A DNA stretch of 64,000 nucleotides. Source: Gloeocapsopsis sp. IPPAS B-1203 (GTDB lineage: Bacteria > Cyanobacteriota > Cyanobacteriia > Cyanobacteriales > Chroococcidiopsidaceae). The position numbers and the translations under genes are program-made. The notes below the pieces were generated by a model. That model was not told the DNA's origin and did not search any database. It saw only the letters and a list, made by a program, of their open reading frames with translations. Shown here one piece after another: positions 54,911 to 64,000 of the stretch. Location: positions 1-64,000 of the forward strand of contig NZ_PEIG01000008.1 of NCBI RefSeq assembly GCF_002749975.1, written 5' to 3'. Position 1 is the first letter of the stretch. Each line of letters opens with the position of its first letter.

Positions 54911-56050
54911 ATGCACGTTATTGTTTTAGAAAATCAACCATCTTCACAACGCGGTGGACAAGAGCTAATTTTACTAGATGTTTGTAAAGGTTTAGCCGAA
55001 CGCGGGCATCAAATCAGTTTACTTTATCTGGAGGAAGGCAACTTAATTAAACAATACCAAGAGTTCTGTACTCATTTAATTAAAGTCAATAGTTTTCTTC
55101 TCGATCGAAATACTATTAAAAACAGCTTAAAATTCTTTACAGATATTTGGAAAGTACCGATTAGTAAAAATAGTGTAGTTTATAGTAATCGATATCATGA
55201 TGTTGTTTTTGGGTATCTGTTGTCATTAATTAAACAGATTCCCTTTGTTTGTTACTTACAACTACCTCCACACACAAAAAAGTTTGGTCGTCCACATACA
55301 CTTGGATTAAAAGGTGTAAATAAGTTTATTGCGCTTTCAAAACAAACAAAATTAGACTGGCTTGATGTTGGCTTGAAAGAAGAAAAATTTGATATAGTTC
55401 ATGTCGGTATTAATTGGGAAACATATCAGCCTACGGGTAGCTTATCTACTTTGAAAAAACAGTGGGGTATTTCCGAAGATACTAGAGTTATTTCATATGT
55501 AGGTAGAATTGATAAAGAGAAAGGAATAGAAGTATTAATTAAAGCTTTTGCTTTACTCATAAAAAGTAGCACTAATATTAAGTTACTAATTGCTGGAAAG
55601 CCAGTAGCCCACTCCACTCCTGAAGAAGGTGAAATTTACAAGAAATCCTTAGAACAGTTATCAATTAATTTAGGTATAGCAGAATATGTAAATTTTCTTG
55701 GTCATGTAACAAATACAACTTATATTTATCAAGTTAGCGATGTTACAGTTGTACCTAGCTTGTGGTCTGAACCTTTTGGCAGAGTCATTATTGAGTCCAT
55801 GGCTTGTGGAACTCCTGTAGTAGCTAGTCGCACTGGAGGAATCCCCGAAATTTTAACAGAAGAGTTTGAGAAAAAGCTTTTTGAACCAGGAAATGAACAA
55901 GCTTTATTTAATACTCTAACTCAAACAATTGATTGGCGAGATAGAGATTCTGATCTAGGTAATAGGTGTCGCAAACATATTTTATCAGAGTTTAATTTAG
56001 ACAATATGATCAATGGAATTGAAAAGTCGCTGCTGAGTGTTATTAAGTAG
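54911..56050 (+). CDS. Glycosyltransferase family 4
   Basis: A 379-residue GT-B transferase. The C-terminal nucleotide-sugar half has the family signatures VISYVGRIDKEKGIEVLIKA, VPSLWSEPFGRVIIESMACGTPVVAS and GGIPEIL, with the EX7E pair. The N-terminal half (SSQRGGQELILLDVCKGLAERGHQ) binds the acceptor. Confidence 0.9.
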   Translation: MHVIVLENQPSSQRGGQELILLDVCKGLAERGHQISLLYLEEGNLIKQYQEFCTHLIKVNSFLLDRNTIKNSLKFFTDIWKVPISKNSVVYSNRYHDVVFGYLLSLIKQIPFVCYLQLPPHTKKFGRPHTLGLKGVNKFIALSKQTKLDWLDVGLKEEKFDIVHVGINWETYQPTGSLSTLKKQWGISEDTRVISYVGRIDKEKGIEVLIKAFALLIKSSTNIKLLIAGKPVAHSTPEEGEIYKKSLEQLSINLGIAEYVNFLGHVTNTTYIYQVSDVTVVPSLWSEPFGRVIIESMACGTPVVASRTGGIPEILTEEFEKKLFEPGNEQALFNTLTQTIDWRDRDSDLGNRCRKHILSEFNLDNMINGIEKSLLSVIK

Positions 56051-56129
56051 TACTTACTACAATAATTAACTTTTTAAGAGCATTTTTAAGGCATTTATTC
56101 AAGTAGATTGTTGAAGTTATAAAAATTAA

Positions 56130-57098
56130 ATGGCAAAAGTAACAGTAATAGTACCAGCATACAATGCAGAGCAAACAATAGTAGCCACAATCGCCAGCGT
56201 TCAACAGCAAACAATTCAGGATTGGGAACTGATTGTGATAGATGACGGGAGTAGCGATCGCACACCAGAACTACTCAAGCGGATCAGAGAACCAAGAATG
56301 CGAGTGTATCACTACAGCAACGCAGGAGTATCAGTAGCACGTAATCGCGGCATTGCCCTAGCCCAAGGCGAACTGATTGCATTTTTGGATGCAGATGACT
56401 TGTGGAGTGCAGACAAACTTGAGTTGCAAGTTGCGGCTTTGCAACAATATCCTCATGCAGCAGTGGCATATAGTTGGACATATTTCATGAATGCCACAGC
56501 AACAACGATGCATGCTGCGCCAGGGGTGTGGTTTGAGGGGGATGTGTACCAGCAGTTGTTAGTGCGCAACTTCCTTTACAGTGGTTCCAATCCTTTAGTG
56601 CGCCGTGATGCACTTGTCCTAGTGGGTGGGTTTGAACCTACGCTGACTCATGGTGAAGACTGGGAGTTGTTTGTCCGCTTGGCTGCTGTTGTCCAGTTTG
56701 TTGTTGTTCCTGTTGGGCAAGTTTTCTATCGTCAATCTTCCACTTCAGCTTCGGCACAAGTCGATTTGATGGAACAACGTCTTCTCCTCGTCATTGACTC
56801 TGTTTTCTCTGCTGCTCCTCCTCAGTTCCAACACTTTAAAAATAAAAATTTAGCAAATCTCTATCAATATCTAACAGGTTTACGTTTGGCTCAAGCTACT
56901 AATCTTGAGGATGTTAAACAAGCCGGAAAAAAACTACAGATAGCAGTACGTTTATCTCCAAGAATTTTACTTAACCACACAACTCAGTACTTCTTTATAA
57001 AATGGTTTTTGATGCAACTCTTTTCACCTGATATTACTAAAAAAATTAGTCAAATTAGTACAGCTTATACAACGTACTTTAAGCTTAAGCAAGTATAA
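56130..57098 (+). CDS. Glycosyltransferase family 2
   Basis: A 322-residue GT-A transferase: VTVIVPAYNAEQTIVATIASV, IDDGSSDRT, FLDADDLWSADKLELQ and the HGEDWELFVRLA motif. Base composition changes inside the gene: the first two thirds are visibly richer in G+C than the neighbouring genes, while the last part (from about 56.83 kb) returns to the AT-rich style of its surroundings, suggesting a mosaic origin. Confidence 0.9.
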   Translation: MAKVTVIVPAYNAEQTIVATIASVQQQTIQDWELIVIDDGSSDRTPELLKRIREPRMRVYHYSNAGVSVARNRGIALAQGELIAFLDADDLWSADKLELQVAALQQYPHAAVAYSWTYFMNATATTMHAAPGVWFEGDVYQQLLVRNFLYSGSNPLVRRDALVLVGGFEPTLTHGEDWELFVRLAAVVQFVVVPVGQVFYRQSSTSASAQVDLMEQRLLLVIDSVFSAAPPQFQHFKNKNLANLYQYLTGLRLAQATNLEDVKQAGKKLQIAVRLSPRILLNHTTQYFFIKWFLMQLFSPDITKKISQISTAYTTYFKLKQV

Positions 57099-57100
57099 AA

Positions 57101-58268
57101 TTGAATATTTTAGAAAAAATAAGAATTAAACCATTACTCCCACAAAAGATATGTTTTTTATTTATAGTTCTGTCATTAATAGGAGCTTTTTTCGATTTAT
57201 TAATTTTGACCAAAAAGTTTACTGGTATGATGAAACTATAACATCACTAAGAGTTGCAAGCTACAGACACGCTGAAGTAGTTCAGCAAATATTTGATGGT
57301 AAGAAAATCAGCGTTCAAACTTTACAGAAATACCAAAAAGTTAGTTCAAAAACAACGCTACTTGCTACAATTTATTCTTTAGCAACAGAAGCCCCACAAC
57401 ACCCGCCTTTGTACTTCTTAGCTGCTCAACTCTGGACGCAATGGCTAGGTGATTTAGTTGCAACGATGAGAAGTTTATCTGTATTGATTAGTATACTCAT
57501 TTTTTCCTATTTTTATTGGCTATGCATAGAATTATTTGGCTCTTCACTGACTGGATGGATAGCTATTGCATTAATAGCAGTCTCACCATTTCATGTATTG
57601 TATGCTCAAAAGGCAGGAGAATATAGTTTGTGGACAAGTATAACTATACCTATTCTAATTTTGGAGATATATTCAACATATTTTTGTAAAAAATCTCTAC
57701 AAAAAGCTTGGCTATTTATTCTGACATTAGTAGAAGTTACAGCAATAGCTTTAGTCCTACCAGATTTACTTTGGGGAGGGCGAAGATCGACCGTTAGTCG
57801 ATATTTCATAACTTGCTATTTAGGTATTCATCTATCTGTTGCTTACTTGATTGCTACTCAAATAACTTCTACTAGTTTTCCACAAAGAAAGATCTGGCAA
57901 ATAATTATAGCTATGCTGATCTCATGTGGGATTCTATCTTGTGCAATTAGTCCTCAATCAGTGGTGTGGTGGAACAAATACAACAGCTATGATAATCCAC
58001 AAGTAGCCCGCACACATAATTGAGCTAATCGTCCACTTTTAAGCAGCGATCTGGCATGAGTTTTGGTTATGTATTATCGCTTAGTTATCTACTGGCTCCG
58101 GAAGTAAAGCTGCAATTATTTACAGAGCCAAGCGTAACAGAAATTTCTACTGATGCCTAAAATATTTTCTTATATAGACCTTCCCAAAAATTGCGGAATC
58201 AACTGGAGACAAAGTATACGGTAGTGCCAATTAAAGAAAATCAGAACTTCTGGAGGTTAGAGAGATAG
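57101..58268 (+). pseudogene. Decayed GT39-type (mannosyltransferase-like) membrane glycosyltransferase
   Basis: Remnant of a polytopic family 39 glycosyltransferase (KVYWYDETITSLRV, EAPQHPPLYFLAAQLW, ALIAVSPFHVLYAQKAGEYSLW). Several lesions are visible. (1) The N-terminal helix (KICFLFIVLSLIGAFF) is in another frame from 57101 and joins the main frame if one T is added to the T-run near 57190. (2) The middle appears deleted: the protein jumps from about 57.65 kb to the C-terminal helices. (3) TGA at 58021-58023. (4) A frameshift near 58053, after which the C-terminus (GMSFGYVLSLSYLLAPEVK) continues in a third frame. (5) TAA at 58158-58160. The final TAG overlaps the GTG start of the flippase gene. 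The longest open piece is 57151-58023 (290 codons). Confidence 0.85.
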
Positions 58269-59539
58269 TGAGTTTTATTCAACAACCTGTCAGTAAGCTA
58301 AAACAAAAGTTATCTAATCAGTTTATTTCTAATTTAGGCTGGCTTAGTAGTGCAGAAGTAGTTACTCGAGTTTTTCGTGTAGGAATCACAGCTATTGTTG
58401 CCCGATTTTTAACGCCATATGACTATGGTTTAATAGCAATTATTACGACAATTAATGAATTTGCTAGAGTTCTAATGGAGGTGGGTATTGGTGCCAAAAT
58501 TATTCAGTCTGATTTTAAAGATTTGAAGCAGTTTTGTAATTCTGCTTATTGGTTAAACTGGATTATCTATACAGGAATTTTTATAGTTCAGTGCTTAGCA
58601 GCTTTTCCTATTGCTTGGTTTTACCGTGACACTCAGTTAGTTTTTCCAATTTGCGTGGCAGCAATTCCTTATCTAATTTGGCCTATTGCTGCAATACAAT
58701 GCGTTTTAATTCAGAAAGAAAATAAGCTTAAGATTTTAGCAATTAGTAATACGATAAAAAATCTCGCTAGCTACACTTTATTAGGAATATTTGCTGCTTT
58801 AGGTTGGGGGGTATGGTCATTTGTTCTCTCTTGGGTTATAGTTGCTCCTATTGATGTATTTGTCTACTATAATTATCACTCATGGCGTCCGAATAAAGAA
58901 ATTAGTATAAAATATTGGAAAGGTTTTTTTCTTTTTGGTAAAAACATTTTTGGTACTCATCTTTTAAAAACATTAAGAAACAACTTAGATTATTTAATTA
59001 TTGGTCGCTTTTTAGGAATTAATGAATTAGGACTCTATTTCTTTGGTTTTAATGCAGGATTAGGAATTAGCTTAAGTTTCATTTCTGTTCTCAACACAGC
59101 TTTATTCCCTCATTTGTGTGCAGCAAGCTCAAACCGATTTGAGCTTAAAAAGCACTATTTACATAGTCTTAAAGCTATTGCCTTAATTATTATCCCTTTA
59201 GTTTTACTGCAAACAAGCTTAGCTCCTTTCTATGTCCCTATTGTGTTTGGACAAAAATGGGTATTAGCAATTCCAATTTTAATGTTAATTTGTTTATCTG
59301 CAATTCCACGGGCTTTTGCAGATGCTGCATCGCTATTATTAGTATCAATAGGTAAACCTAACTTAGACTTATATTGGAATGTACTCTTTACTACTATATT
59401 CAGTGCTGCTTTATTCATTGGAATTCATGGGCAAGCTATTGGGGTAGCTACAACCGTTTTCTTAGTCCACGCCGTTACTATACCTTTGTTCATATACTGG
59501 ACTACAGGCTACGTATTCCGTAAGTTAAGGAATACATAG
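58268..59539 (+). CDS. Wzx-type lipopolysaccharide/polysaccharide flippase
   Basis: A 423-residue protein of the polysaccharide exporter (MOP) superfamily with about 12 membrane segments. N-terminal landmarks are NLGWLSSAEVVTRVFRVG and ARFLTPYDYGLIAII; RNNLDYLIIGRFLGINELGLYFF lies in the middle. It would flip the lipid-linked repeat unit for the Wzy polymerase. The GTG start shares a base with the stop codon of the decayed GT39 gene, so the two were once translationally coupled; its expression may now suffer. Confidence 0.85.
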   Translation: MSFIQQPVSKLKQKLSNQFISNLGWLSSAEVVTRVFRVGITAIVARFLTPYDYGLIAIITTINEFARVLMEVGIGAKIIQSDFKDLKQFCNSAYWLNWIIYTGIFIVQCLAAFPIAWFYRDTQLVFPICVAAIPYLIWPIAAIQCVLIQKENKLKILAISNTIKNLASYTLLGIFAALGWGVWSFVLSWVIVAPIDVFVYYNYHSWRPNKEISIKYWKGFFLFGKNIFGTHLLKTLRNNLDYLIIGRFLGINELGLYFFGFNAGLGISLSFISVLNTALFPHLCAASSNRFELKKHYLHSLKAIALIIIPLVLLQTSLAPFYVPIVFGQKWVLAIPILMLICLSAIPRAFADAASLLLVSIGKPNLDLYWNVLFTTIFSAALFIGIHGQAIGVATTVFLVHAVTIPLFIYWTTGYVFRKLRNT

Positions 59540-59852
59540 AGGTCGCCCTGTCAATGCAATGAAAATTTCTTCAGCTTATCTCACTGTTGAGTATTATTAA
59601 TACTTTCTAATCTTTTGCTGCATCTATCAATCTTAAAATTCCCTTTCTATCAAAGGCTATTAGGGTTGTAGTATTTTGTTTGAATGCATATTCAAATTTT
59701 AAGTATGCCATTACTGTCTTTGAGGCACACTTACTTTTGTTTATTTGTATAGTCTAATTTTTATTGCAGCTTCAAAAATTTTAACAAATTTCTTCGCCAA
59801 ATCAGTCTAATGTAACGATTTAGTGGCATTATTTTAAGACTGGACTTTTAGC
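59540..59852. other. Intergenic region upstream of heme oxygenase
   Basis: A 313-base AT-rich region with the heme oxygenase promoter. I see no gene or stable structure in it. Confidence 0.5.
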
Positions 59853-60569
59853 ATGAGCAATAATTTAGCGACCAAGTTACGTGAGGGTACAAAAAAAGCA
59901 CACACAATGGCAGAAAACGTTGGTTTTGTGAAGTGCTTTCTCAAAGGAGTCGTAGAGAAAAATTCTTATCGCAAGCTAGTCGGCAATTTTTACTATGTTT
60001 ACTCGGCGATGGAAGAAGAAATGGAACGACATCGCCAGCATCCTATTGTTTCCAAAATTTACTTTAAAGAACTTAACAGACAGCGGAGCTTAGAACAAGA
60101 TCTCAGTTACTACTACGGTGCTAATTGGAAAGATCAAATTGAGCTTACCCCAGTAGGCAAGGCTTACGTCAAGAGAATCCGCGAAGTTTCCGACACCGCA
60201 CCTGAACTTCTGATTGCCCACTCTTACACCCGTTACATCGGCGATCTATCTGGGGGACAAATTCTCAAGAAGATTGCCCAACGTGCCATGAACCTTTCTG
60301 AAGAACAAGGTGTTGCTTTCTACGAATTTGAAGATATTCCTGACGAAAAAGCTTTCAAATCACGCTATCGTGAAGCTTTAAATGAACTACCAATTGATGA
60401 AGCAACAGCAGATCAGATTGTTGATGAGGCAAATGCGGCGTTTGGGTTGAATATGAAGTTGTTTAACGAGCTAGAAGGCAATTTGATCAAAGCAATTGGT
60501 CAAATGCTATTTAACACCCTAACACGCCGTCGCACTCGTGGCAGCACAGAATTAGCAACTGCTGAGTAA
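59853..60569 (+). CDS. ho1: Heme oxygenase (biliverdin-producing)
   Basis: A 238-residue heme oxygenase that opens haem to biliverdin IX-alpha, CO and iron with reduced ferredoxin, the first step to phycocyanobilin. The proximal ligand is His17 (REGTKKAHTMAEN). The distal helix YTRYIGDLSGGQILKKIAQ is fully conserved. Length and sequence fit the cyanobacterial HO-1 type. Nearby CpcT/CpeT-like and HemF genes fit a bilin/haem context. Confidence 0.95.
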   Translation: MSNNLATKLREGTKKAHTMAENVGFVKCFLKGVVEKNSYRKLVGNFYYVYSAMEEEMERHRQHPIVSKIYFKELNRQRSLEQDLSYYYGANWKDQIELTPVGKAYVKRIREVSDTAPELLIAHSYTRYIGDLSGGQILKKIAQRAMNLSEEQGVAFYEFEDIPDEKAFKSRYREALNELPIDEATADQIVDEANAAFGLNMKLFNELEGNLIKAIGQMLFNTLTRRRTRGSTELATAE

Positions 60570-60679
60570 ACTAGAATAATCAAGCATAATTATTTGGGGC
60601 AGTAGCCTTGAGGTTCCTGGGATGTTTATTCAGGCGATCGCAAGGAGATTGCCCCACAATCATCTCAATAGAAGTACAC

Positions 60680-61723
60680 ATGACATCCAAAATCCCTGTT
60701 ACGATCGTCACTGGTTTCTTAGGCAGCGGTAAAACAACTTTAATTCGCAACCTACTTCAAAATAACCAAGGTAGACGCATTGCTGTTTTGGTCAACGAAT
60801 TTGGCGAACTAGGAATTGATGGTGAATTATTAAAATCTTGTCAGATCTGCCCAGAAGACAACATCGATAACATTGTGGAACTCACAAATGGCTGTTTGTG
60901 CTGTACGGTACAAGAAGAGTTTTTACCAACAATGCAGCAGCTACTACAGCGGCGCGATCGCATTGACTGTATCCTAATTGAAACTTCGGGTTTAGCCCTA
61001 CCCAAGCCCCTAGTTAAAGCTTTTCGTTGGCATGAAATTCGTAATGCTGCAACGGTAGATGCAGTCATTACAGTCGTAGATTGTGCTGCTGTTGCTGCTG
61101 GAACTTTCGCTAGCAATCCAGAAGCAGTCGAACGCGATCGCCAAGCAGATCCCAATTTAGAACACGAAACTCCTCTACAAGAATTATTTGAAGACCAGTT
61201 GGCGTGTGCTGATTTGGTTGTACTGAATAAAACTGACTTGGTTGATGCTGCAACACAAACGGAAATCATCAGCTTAGTGCAACAAGAGTTACCCAGAGTT
61301 GTCAAAATTGTTTCTGCAACTCACGGACAACTTGACGTTGATATTCTCATTGGCTTCAATGCTGCAGTGGAAGATGATTTAGCAGCACGCCCTAGCCATC
61401 ATGATACTGAGGAACACGACCATGATGATGAAATAACTTCAACTCACGTTGTCCTCAACCGCAGATTTGAACCACAAAAGCTACAACAGCAATTGCAAAA
61501 TCTGGTACAAGAACAAGAAATTTATCGCATCAAAGGCTTTGTTGCAGTACCTAATAAACCAATGCGCTTAGTACTGCAAGGAGTAGGAGGGCGCTTTGAA
61601 CAATTTTATGACCGTATGTGGCAACCAGAAGAACAGCAACAAACCAAATTAGTCTTTATTGGGCGTCATCTTCAGCCATCAGTTATTGAATCGCAGTTGA
61701 ATGTGGTGAGTGCTAATAGGTAA
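60680..61723 (+). CDS. CobW/COG0523 family GTPase, putative metal chaperone
   Basis: A 347-residue G3E GTPase: Walker A GFLGSGKTT at 12-20, metal-binding GCLCC at 71-75, LNKTD, a His/Asp-rich stretch (HHDTEEHDHDDE) and the CobW C-terminal domain. Members insert Zn or Co into target proteins; the histidine-rich segment suggests zinc. The ATG at 60680 begins directly before the conserved IPVTIVTGFLG; the open frame extends upstream without conserved sequence. Confidence 0.88.
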   Translation: MTSKIPVTIVTGFLGSGKTTLIRNLLQNNQGRRIAVLVNEFGELGIDGELLKSCQICPEDNIDNIVELTNGCLCCTVQEEFLPTMQQLLQRRDRIDCILIETSGLALPKPLVKAFRWHEIRNAATVDAVITVVDCAAVAAGTFASNPEAVERDRQADPNLEHETPLQELFEDQLACADLVVLNKTDLVDAATQTEIISLVQQELPRVVKIVSATHGQLDVDILIGFNAAVEDDLAARPSHHDTEEHDHDDEITSTHVVLNRRFEPQKLQQQLQNLVQEQEIYRIKGFVAVPNKPMRLVLQGVGGRFEQFYDRMWQPEEQQQTKLVFIGRHLQPSVIESQLNVVSANR

Positions 61724-61773
61724 TTGCTGCCAACCTTTAAGCTACGTTTGTTTGCTTCTACTTGTCCAGAACT

Positions 61774-62364
61774 ATGAATTTATCGTCTGAACTTACAGCG
61801 ATCGCCCAATACCTCACCGGCGAATTTACAAATCAAGAACAAGCGATCGCGGAACCAGCTTGGTACGTTCACTTACGTCTTTGGCATCAACCAGTATCCT
61901 TGTTTACCGAAGACAGCTTTACGCTATTTGCCGAACAAGCCAATGTCCTCAAGCTCGATCAACCTTATCGACAACGCTTGATTCGCATTCAACAGCAGCC
62001 TAGTCAGGCGTCATTACAAGTGCAATACTATATGCCGAAAAATCCTACTGCTTTACGCGGTGCAGGTGCTAACCCTACAGTTCTCAAATCCCTTACAACA
62101 AATGATTTTGAATTACTTCCAGGTTGTCTTCTCGATGTCACTGCAAACCAATTAGAACGCGATTGCTATCACTTTAAAGCCACACTACCATCAGATCGCC
62201 GCTGCTGTTTTTCCTATGCTGGTAATACTGTACAAGTCTCAATCGGCTTTGAAGCCACTCCAGATGAGTTTTTAAGCTACGACAAAGGAATTGACTCCAC
62301 AACTGGTAAAGCCACCTGGGGAGCCATTCTTGGCCCATATCGTTTTCGGAGAGTGAGAAGCTAG
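61774..62364 (+). CDS. CpcT/CpeT-type chromophore lyase
   Basis: A 196-residue beta-barrel bilin lyase of the CpcT/CpeT family, which attaches phycocyanobilin to phycobiliprotein cysteines (CpcT acts on Cys153 of the phycocyanin beta subunit). Landmarks: AWYVHLRLWHQPV, YRQRLIRI, LPGCLLDV, DRRCCFSYAGNTV and YDKGIDSTTGKATWGAILGPYRF. The ATG at 61774 is chosen over TTG at 61762. Which phycobiliprotein it serves cannot be told. Confidence 0.85.
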   Translation: MNLSSELTAIAQYLTGEFTNQEQAIAEPAWYVHLRLWHQPVSLFTEDSFTLFAEQANVLKLDQPYRQRLIRIQQQPSQASLQVQYYMPKNPTALRGAGANPTVLKSLTTNDFELLPGCLLDVTANQLERDCYHFKATLPSDRRCCFSYAGNTVQVSIGFEATPDEFLSYDKGIDSTTGKATWGAILGPYRFRRVRS

Positions 62365-62471
62365 TGGGAGAGTGGGAGTGTTGGCGAGTTGGCAAGTGTT
62401 CGAGTAGTAGAGAAATTACCATACCCTCTTACCCTTCTACTCAACTACCCGCCTACCCTTTCGTCACCCAG
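62365..62471. repeat. Low-complexity spacer between convergent genes
   Basis: G-rich strings (GTGGGAGAGTGGGAGTG, GGCGAGTTGGC) followed by C-rich strings (CTTACCCTTCTACTC, CTACCCGCCTACCC). The partly complementary halves could fold into a stem and end both convergent transcripts. It resembles repetitive spacers seen in related genomes. Confidence 0.4.
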
Positions 62472-63506
62472 TCATCCTTGATCTTTCCAATTTGCCCAAT
62501 CTTGGGGTCTTAAAAAGGTTTCGTACAACTCAGCTTCTGGAGTATTTGGTTCAGGTTCGTAACAATATTCCCAACGTACTAATGGTGGTAACGACATCAG
62601 AATTGACTCAGTACGTCCATTAGTCTGTAAGCCAAAAATAGTACCTCGGTCATAGACTAAATTAAACTCTACATACCGACCTCGACGATAAAGCTGGAAA
62701 TCACGTTCGCGATCGCCATACTCGATATCTTTGCGCCGCTTGACAATTGGTACATATGCTGGTATGAAAGCGTTGCCACAATCTTGCACGAAAGCAAAAA
62801 GTTCTTCCCAACCGCGCCGCGGTAAATCGCCGAGAGAGTTACTATAGGCAGCTGATATGCCATCGGGAGTAGGACCGCGATACAACTGTCCTTGCCCATC
62901 TTGGTAGTCAAAAAAGATACCGCCAACCCCTCTTGTTTCCTGGCGATGCTTGAGATAAAAATACTCATCACACCACCGCTTAAAGGTTGGGTAATATTCT
63001 GAGTGGTGAGTATCACAGGCTTGCTTAAGAGTTGTGTGAAAATGCCTAGCATCTTCAGCAAATGGATAGTAAGGGGTTAAGTCTGCACCCCCGCCAAACC
63101 ACCATACTGGACCTGCTTCAAAGTAACGATAATTCAGGTGAACAGTGGGGACATAGGGATTTCGCGGATGCAACACTAATGAAGTACCTGTCGCAAACCA
63201 TTTATGTCCTGCTGCTTCGGGACGCTGTGCCAAAATCGAAGGGGGTAGATGCGAACCCCACACTTCTGAAAAACCAACACCGCCTTGTTCAAAGATTGCA
63301 CCATCACGCATGACACGCGATCGCCCACCGCCACCTTCTTCGCGATCCCAAGAGTCTTGGCGAAACTTACCAACTCCATCTAGTTGCTCTAACTCCTGAC
63401 AGATGTTATCTTGCAGATTCTGCATGAGCTGTTTAACTCTGGCTTTTGCATCTTCTGGTGGTGGAGATTGGAAAGAAGATATCTGAGGATTTAAAGCAGT
63501 CGTCAT
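62472..63506 (-). CDS. hemF: Oxygen-dependent coproporphyrinogen III oxidase
   Basis: A 344-residue HemF, which decarboxylates coproporphyrinogen III to protoporphyrinogen IX in haem and chlorophyll synthesis. Conserved stretches: [22 protein letters not shown]-type region, [43 protein letters not shown] and [19 protein letters not shown]. Its place beside the heme oxygenase/lyase block groups tetrapyrrole genes on both strands. Confidence 0.96.
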   Translation of the reverse strand: MTTALNPQISSFQSPPPEDAKARVKQLMQNLQDNICQELEQLDGVGKFRQDSWDREEGGGGRSRVMRDGAIFEQGGVGFSEVWGSHLPPSILAQRPEAAGHKWFATGTSLVLHPRNPYVPTVHLNYRYFEAGPVWWFGGGADLTPYYPFAEDARHFHTTLKQACDTHHSEYYPTFKRWCDEYFYLKHRQETRGVGGIFFDYQDGQGQLYRGPTPDGISAAYSNSLGDLPRRGWEELFAFVQDCGNAFIPAYVPIVKRRKDIEYGDRERDFQLYRRGRYVEFNLVYDRGTIFGLQTNGRTESILMSLPPLVRWEYCYEPEPNTPEAELYETFLRPQDWANWKDQG

Positions 63507-63962
63507 AAGTCAACTTATCTTAAAAGCGATATTTCCAAAATTTGTGCCGAGTCGAGTCAATAAAGGTGTTTTGTCTTGCTATCAACATTTATAAACTGAG
63601 GCACAAATAATAATTGTGCCTTGTTCTGCCCCTTCAATTTTAAAATGCAACAATTCTTTCCACAGCACTCGCACACCGAGGTCAGATGCGTCTGCTGTTG
63701 CTATCAAAAATACTAAGGTTAAGCACGCATTATTTTTTTATCAAGTTCTACCATTCGAGAGAAGACAACAGCTAAATTATCTTAGACAGTCTGACTAGTC
63801 AATTGACTGTTACAGATGAAATAGGCAGCAATTGAAATTTTTCGATAAACATACTAGATTTTAGCGAAGTAGCTTATTTGATAAGCTACACTGAGCGCTC
63901 AAATTAGTAGCGATCGCCAAAGAATACGCTGGCAAAGCGCTACAGACAGGAGGATTAGAAAA
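63507..63962. other. Intergenic region after which a partial gene begins
   Basis: About 455 bases between divergent genes, holding the hemF promoter and that of the gene cut by the window end. A 60-codon open frame inside it has no family-like features and no ribosome binding site, so it is not called. Confidence 0.5.
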
Positions 63963-64000
63963 ATGCGAGGCTGGTTGTCCAAAATTATTCACCGCAAAGG
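63963..64000 (+). CDS. Start of an unidentified gene (cut by window end)
   Basis: ATG preceded by a strong AGGAGG (63948-63953, 9-base spacer). The 12 complete codons read MRGWLSKIIHRK, basic at the N-terminus. Too short to identify. Confidence 0.5.
   Translation, partial: MRGWLSKIIHRK

Noticed and set aside
57151-58023. Functional 290-residue GT39 protein
   Set aside because: Homologous sequence continues before and after it in other frames, the middle of the family is missing, and the C-terminus is cut.
63616-63798. 60-codon open frame between hemF and the window end
   Set aside because: No recognisable sequence pattern or ribosome binding site; probably chance.

Overview
The window comes from a cyanobacterial chromosome. 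HIP1-type palindromes (GCGATCGC) are scattered through almost every gene. There is a phycobilin and haem gene block (heme oxygenase, CpcT/CpeT-type lyase, HemF), a split glycolate dehydrogenase, a DevBCA-type exporter, and dispersed short repeats typical of filamentous and colonial cyanobacteria. The mix suggests a Gloeocapsa/Chroococcidiopsis-like lineage; that placement is inference from gene content only.

Layout. 0-4.5 kb (+): glyQ, a DUF4079 membrane protein, a ComEC-like protein, tRNA-Ser(CGA) and a YjbQ-family protein. 4.4-14.3 kb (mostly -): a DUF4174 protein, three genes of a branched-chain/neutral amino acid ABC importer (LivF, LivG, LivM types), then GlcF, GlcE and GlcD of glycolate dehydrogenase. 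The three glc genes are separated by a decayed Uma2 gene and by a PAS histidine kinase on the opposite strand. 14.5-18.3 kb: an intact Uma2-family gene, miaA and gyrB. 18.4-28.6 kb (all -): a DevB-DevC-DevA exporter, followed by a tailoring-type run (Type ISP C-terminal-like protein, O-methyltransferase, ABM monooxygenase, two more O-methyltransferases, cytochrome P450) and a sugar-phosphate transferase. 29-38.7 kb (mostly -): a NxxGxxAF tandem-repeat surface-type protein, a GH5 glycosidase, two glycosyltransferase-2 genes sharing a 378-bp identical stretch, YjdF, a pentapeptide-repeat protein, a TPR protein and a large HTH-NACHT ATPase.

39.8-50.9 kb (all +) is the most striking part: a compact type II polyketide synthase cluster. 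It has KS-alpha, KS-beta/CLF, ACP and holo-ACP synthase; a benzoate-CoA-ligase-like adenylating enzyme and a salicylate-synthase-like enzyme, which together suggest an aromatic starter unit; a cupin, a cysteine-less carboxymuconolactone-decarboxylase-fold protein, a metal-dependent cyclase/hydrolase and an SRPBCC aromatase/cyclase; and an alpha/beta hydrolase, a ketopantoate-reductase-like enzyme and an MTHFR-like protein at the start. A plausible route is chorismate to salicylate, activation and loading, extension by KS/CLF on the ACP, then cyclisation. The methyltransferase/ABM/P450 operon and the DevBCA exporter 11-20 kb upstream are candidates for tailoring and export, but this link is inference.

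51.1-59.5 kb (+) is an exopolysaccharide locus of the Wzx/Wzy kind: WecG/TagA/CpsF transferase, Wzz-like chain-length protein, Wzy-like polymerase, GT4, GT2, a decayed GT39 gene and a Wzx flippase. 59.8-63.5 kb holds heme oxygenase, a CobW-family GTPase, a CpcT/CpeT-like lyase and, convergently, hemF. The last bases begin an unidentified gene with a strong ribosome binding site.
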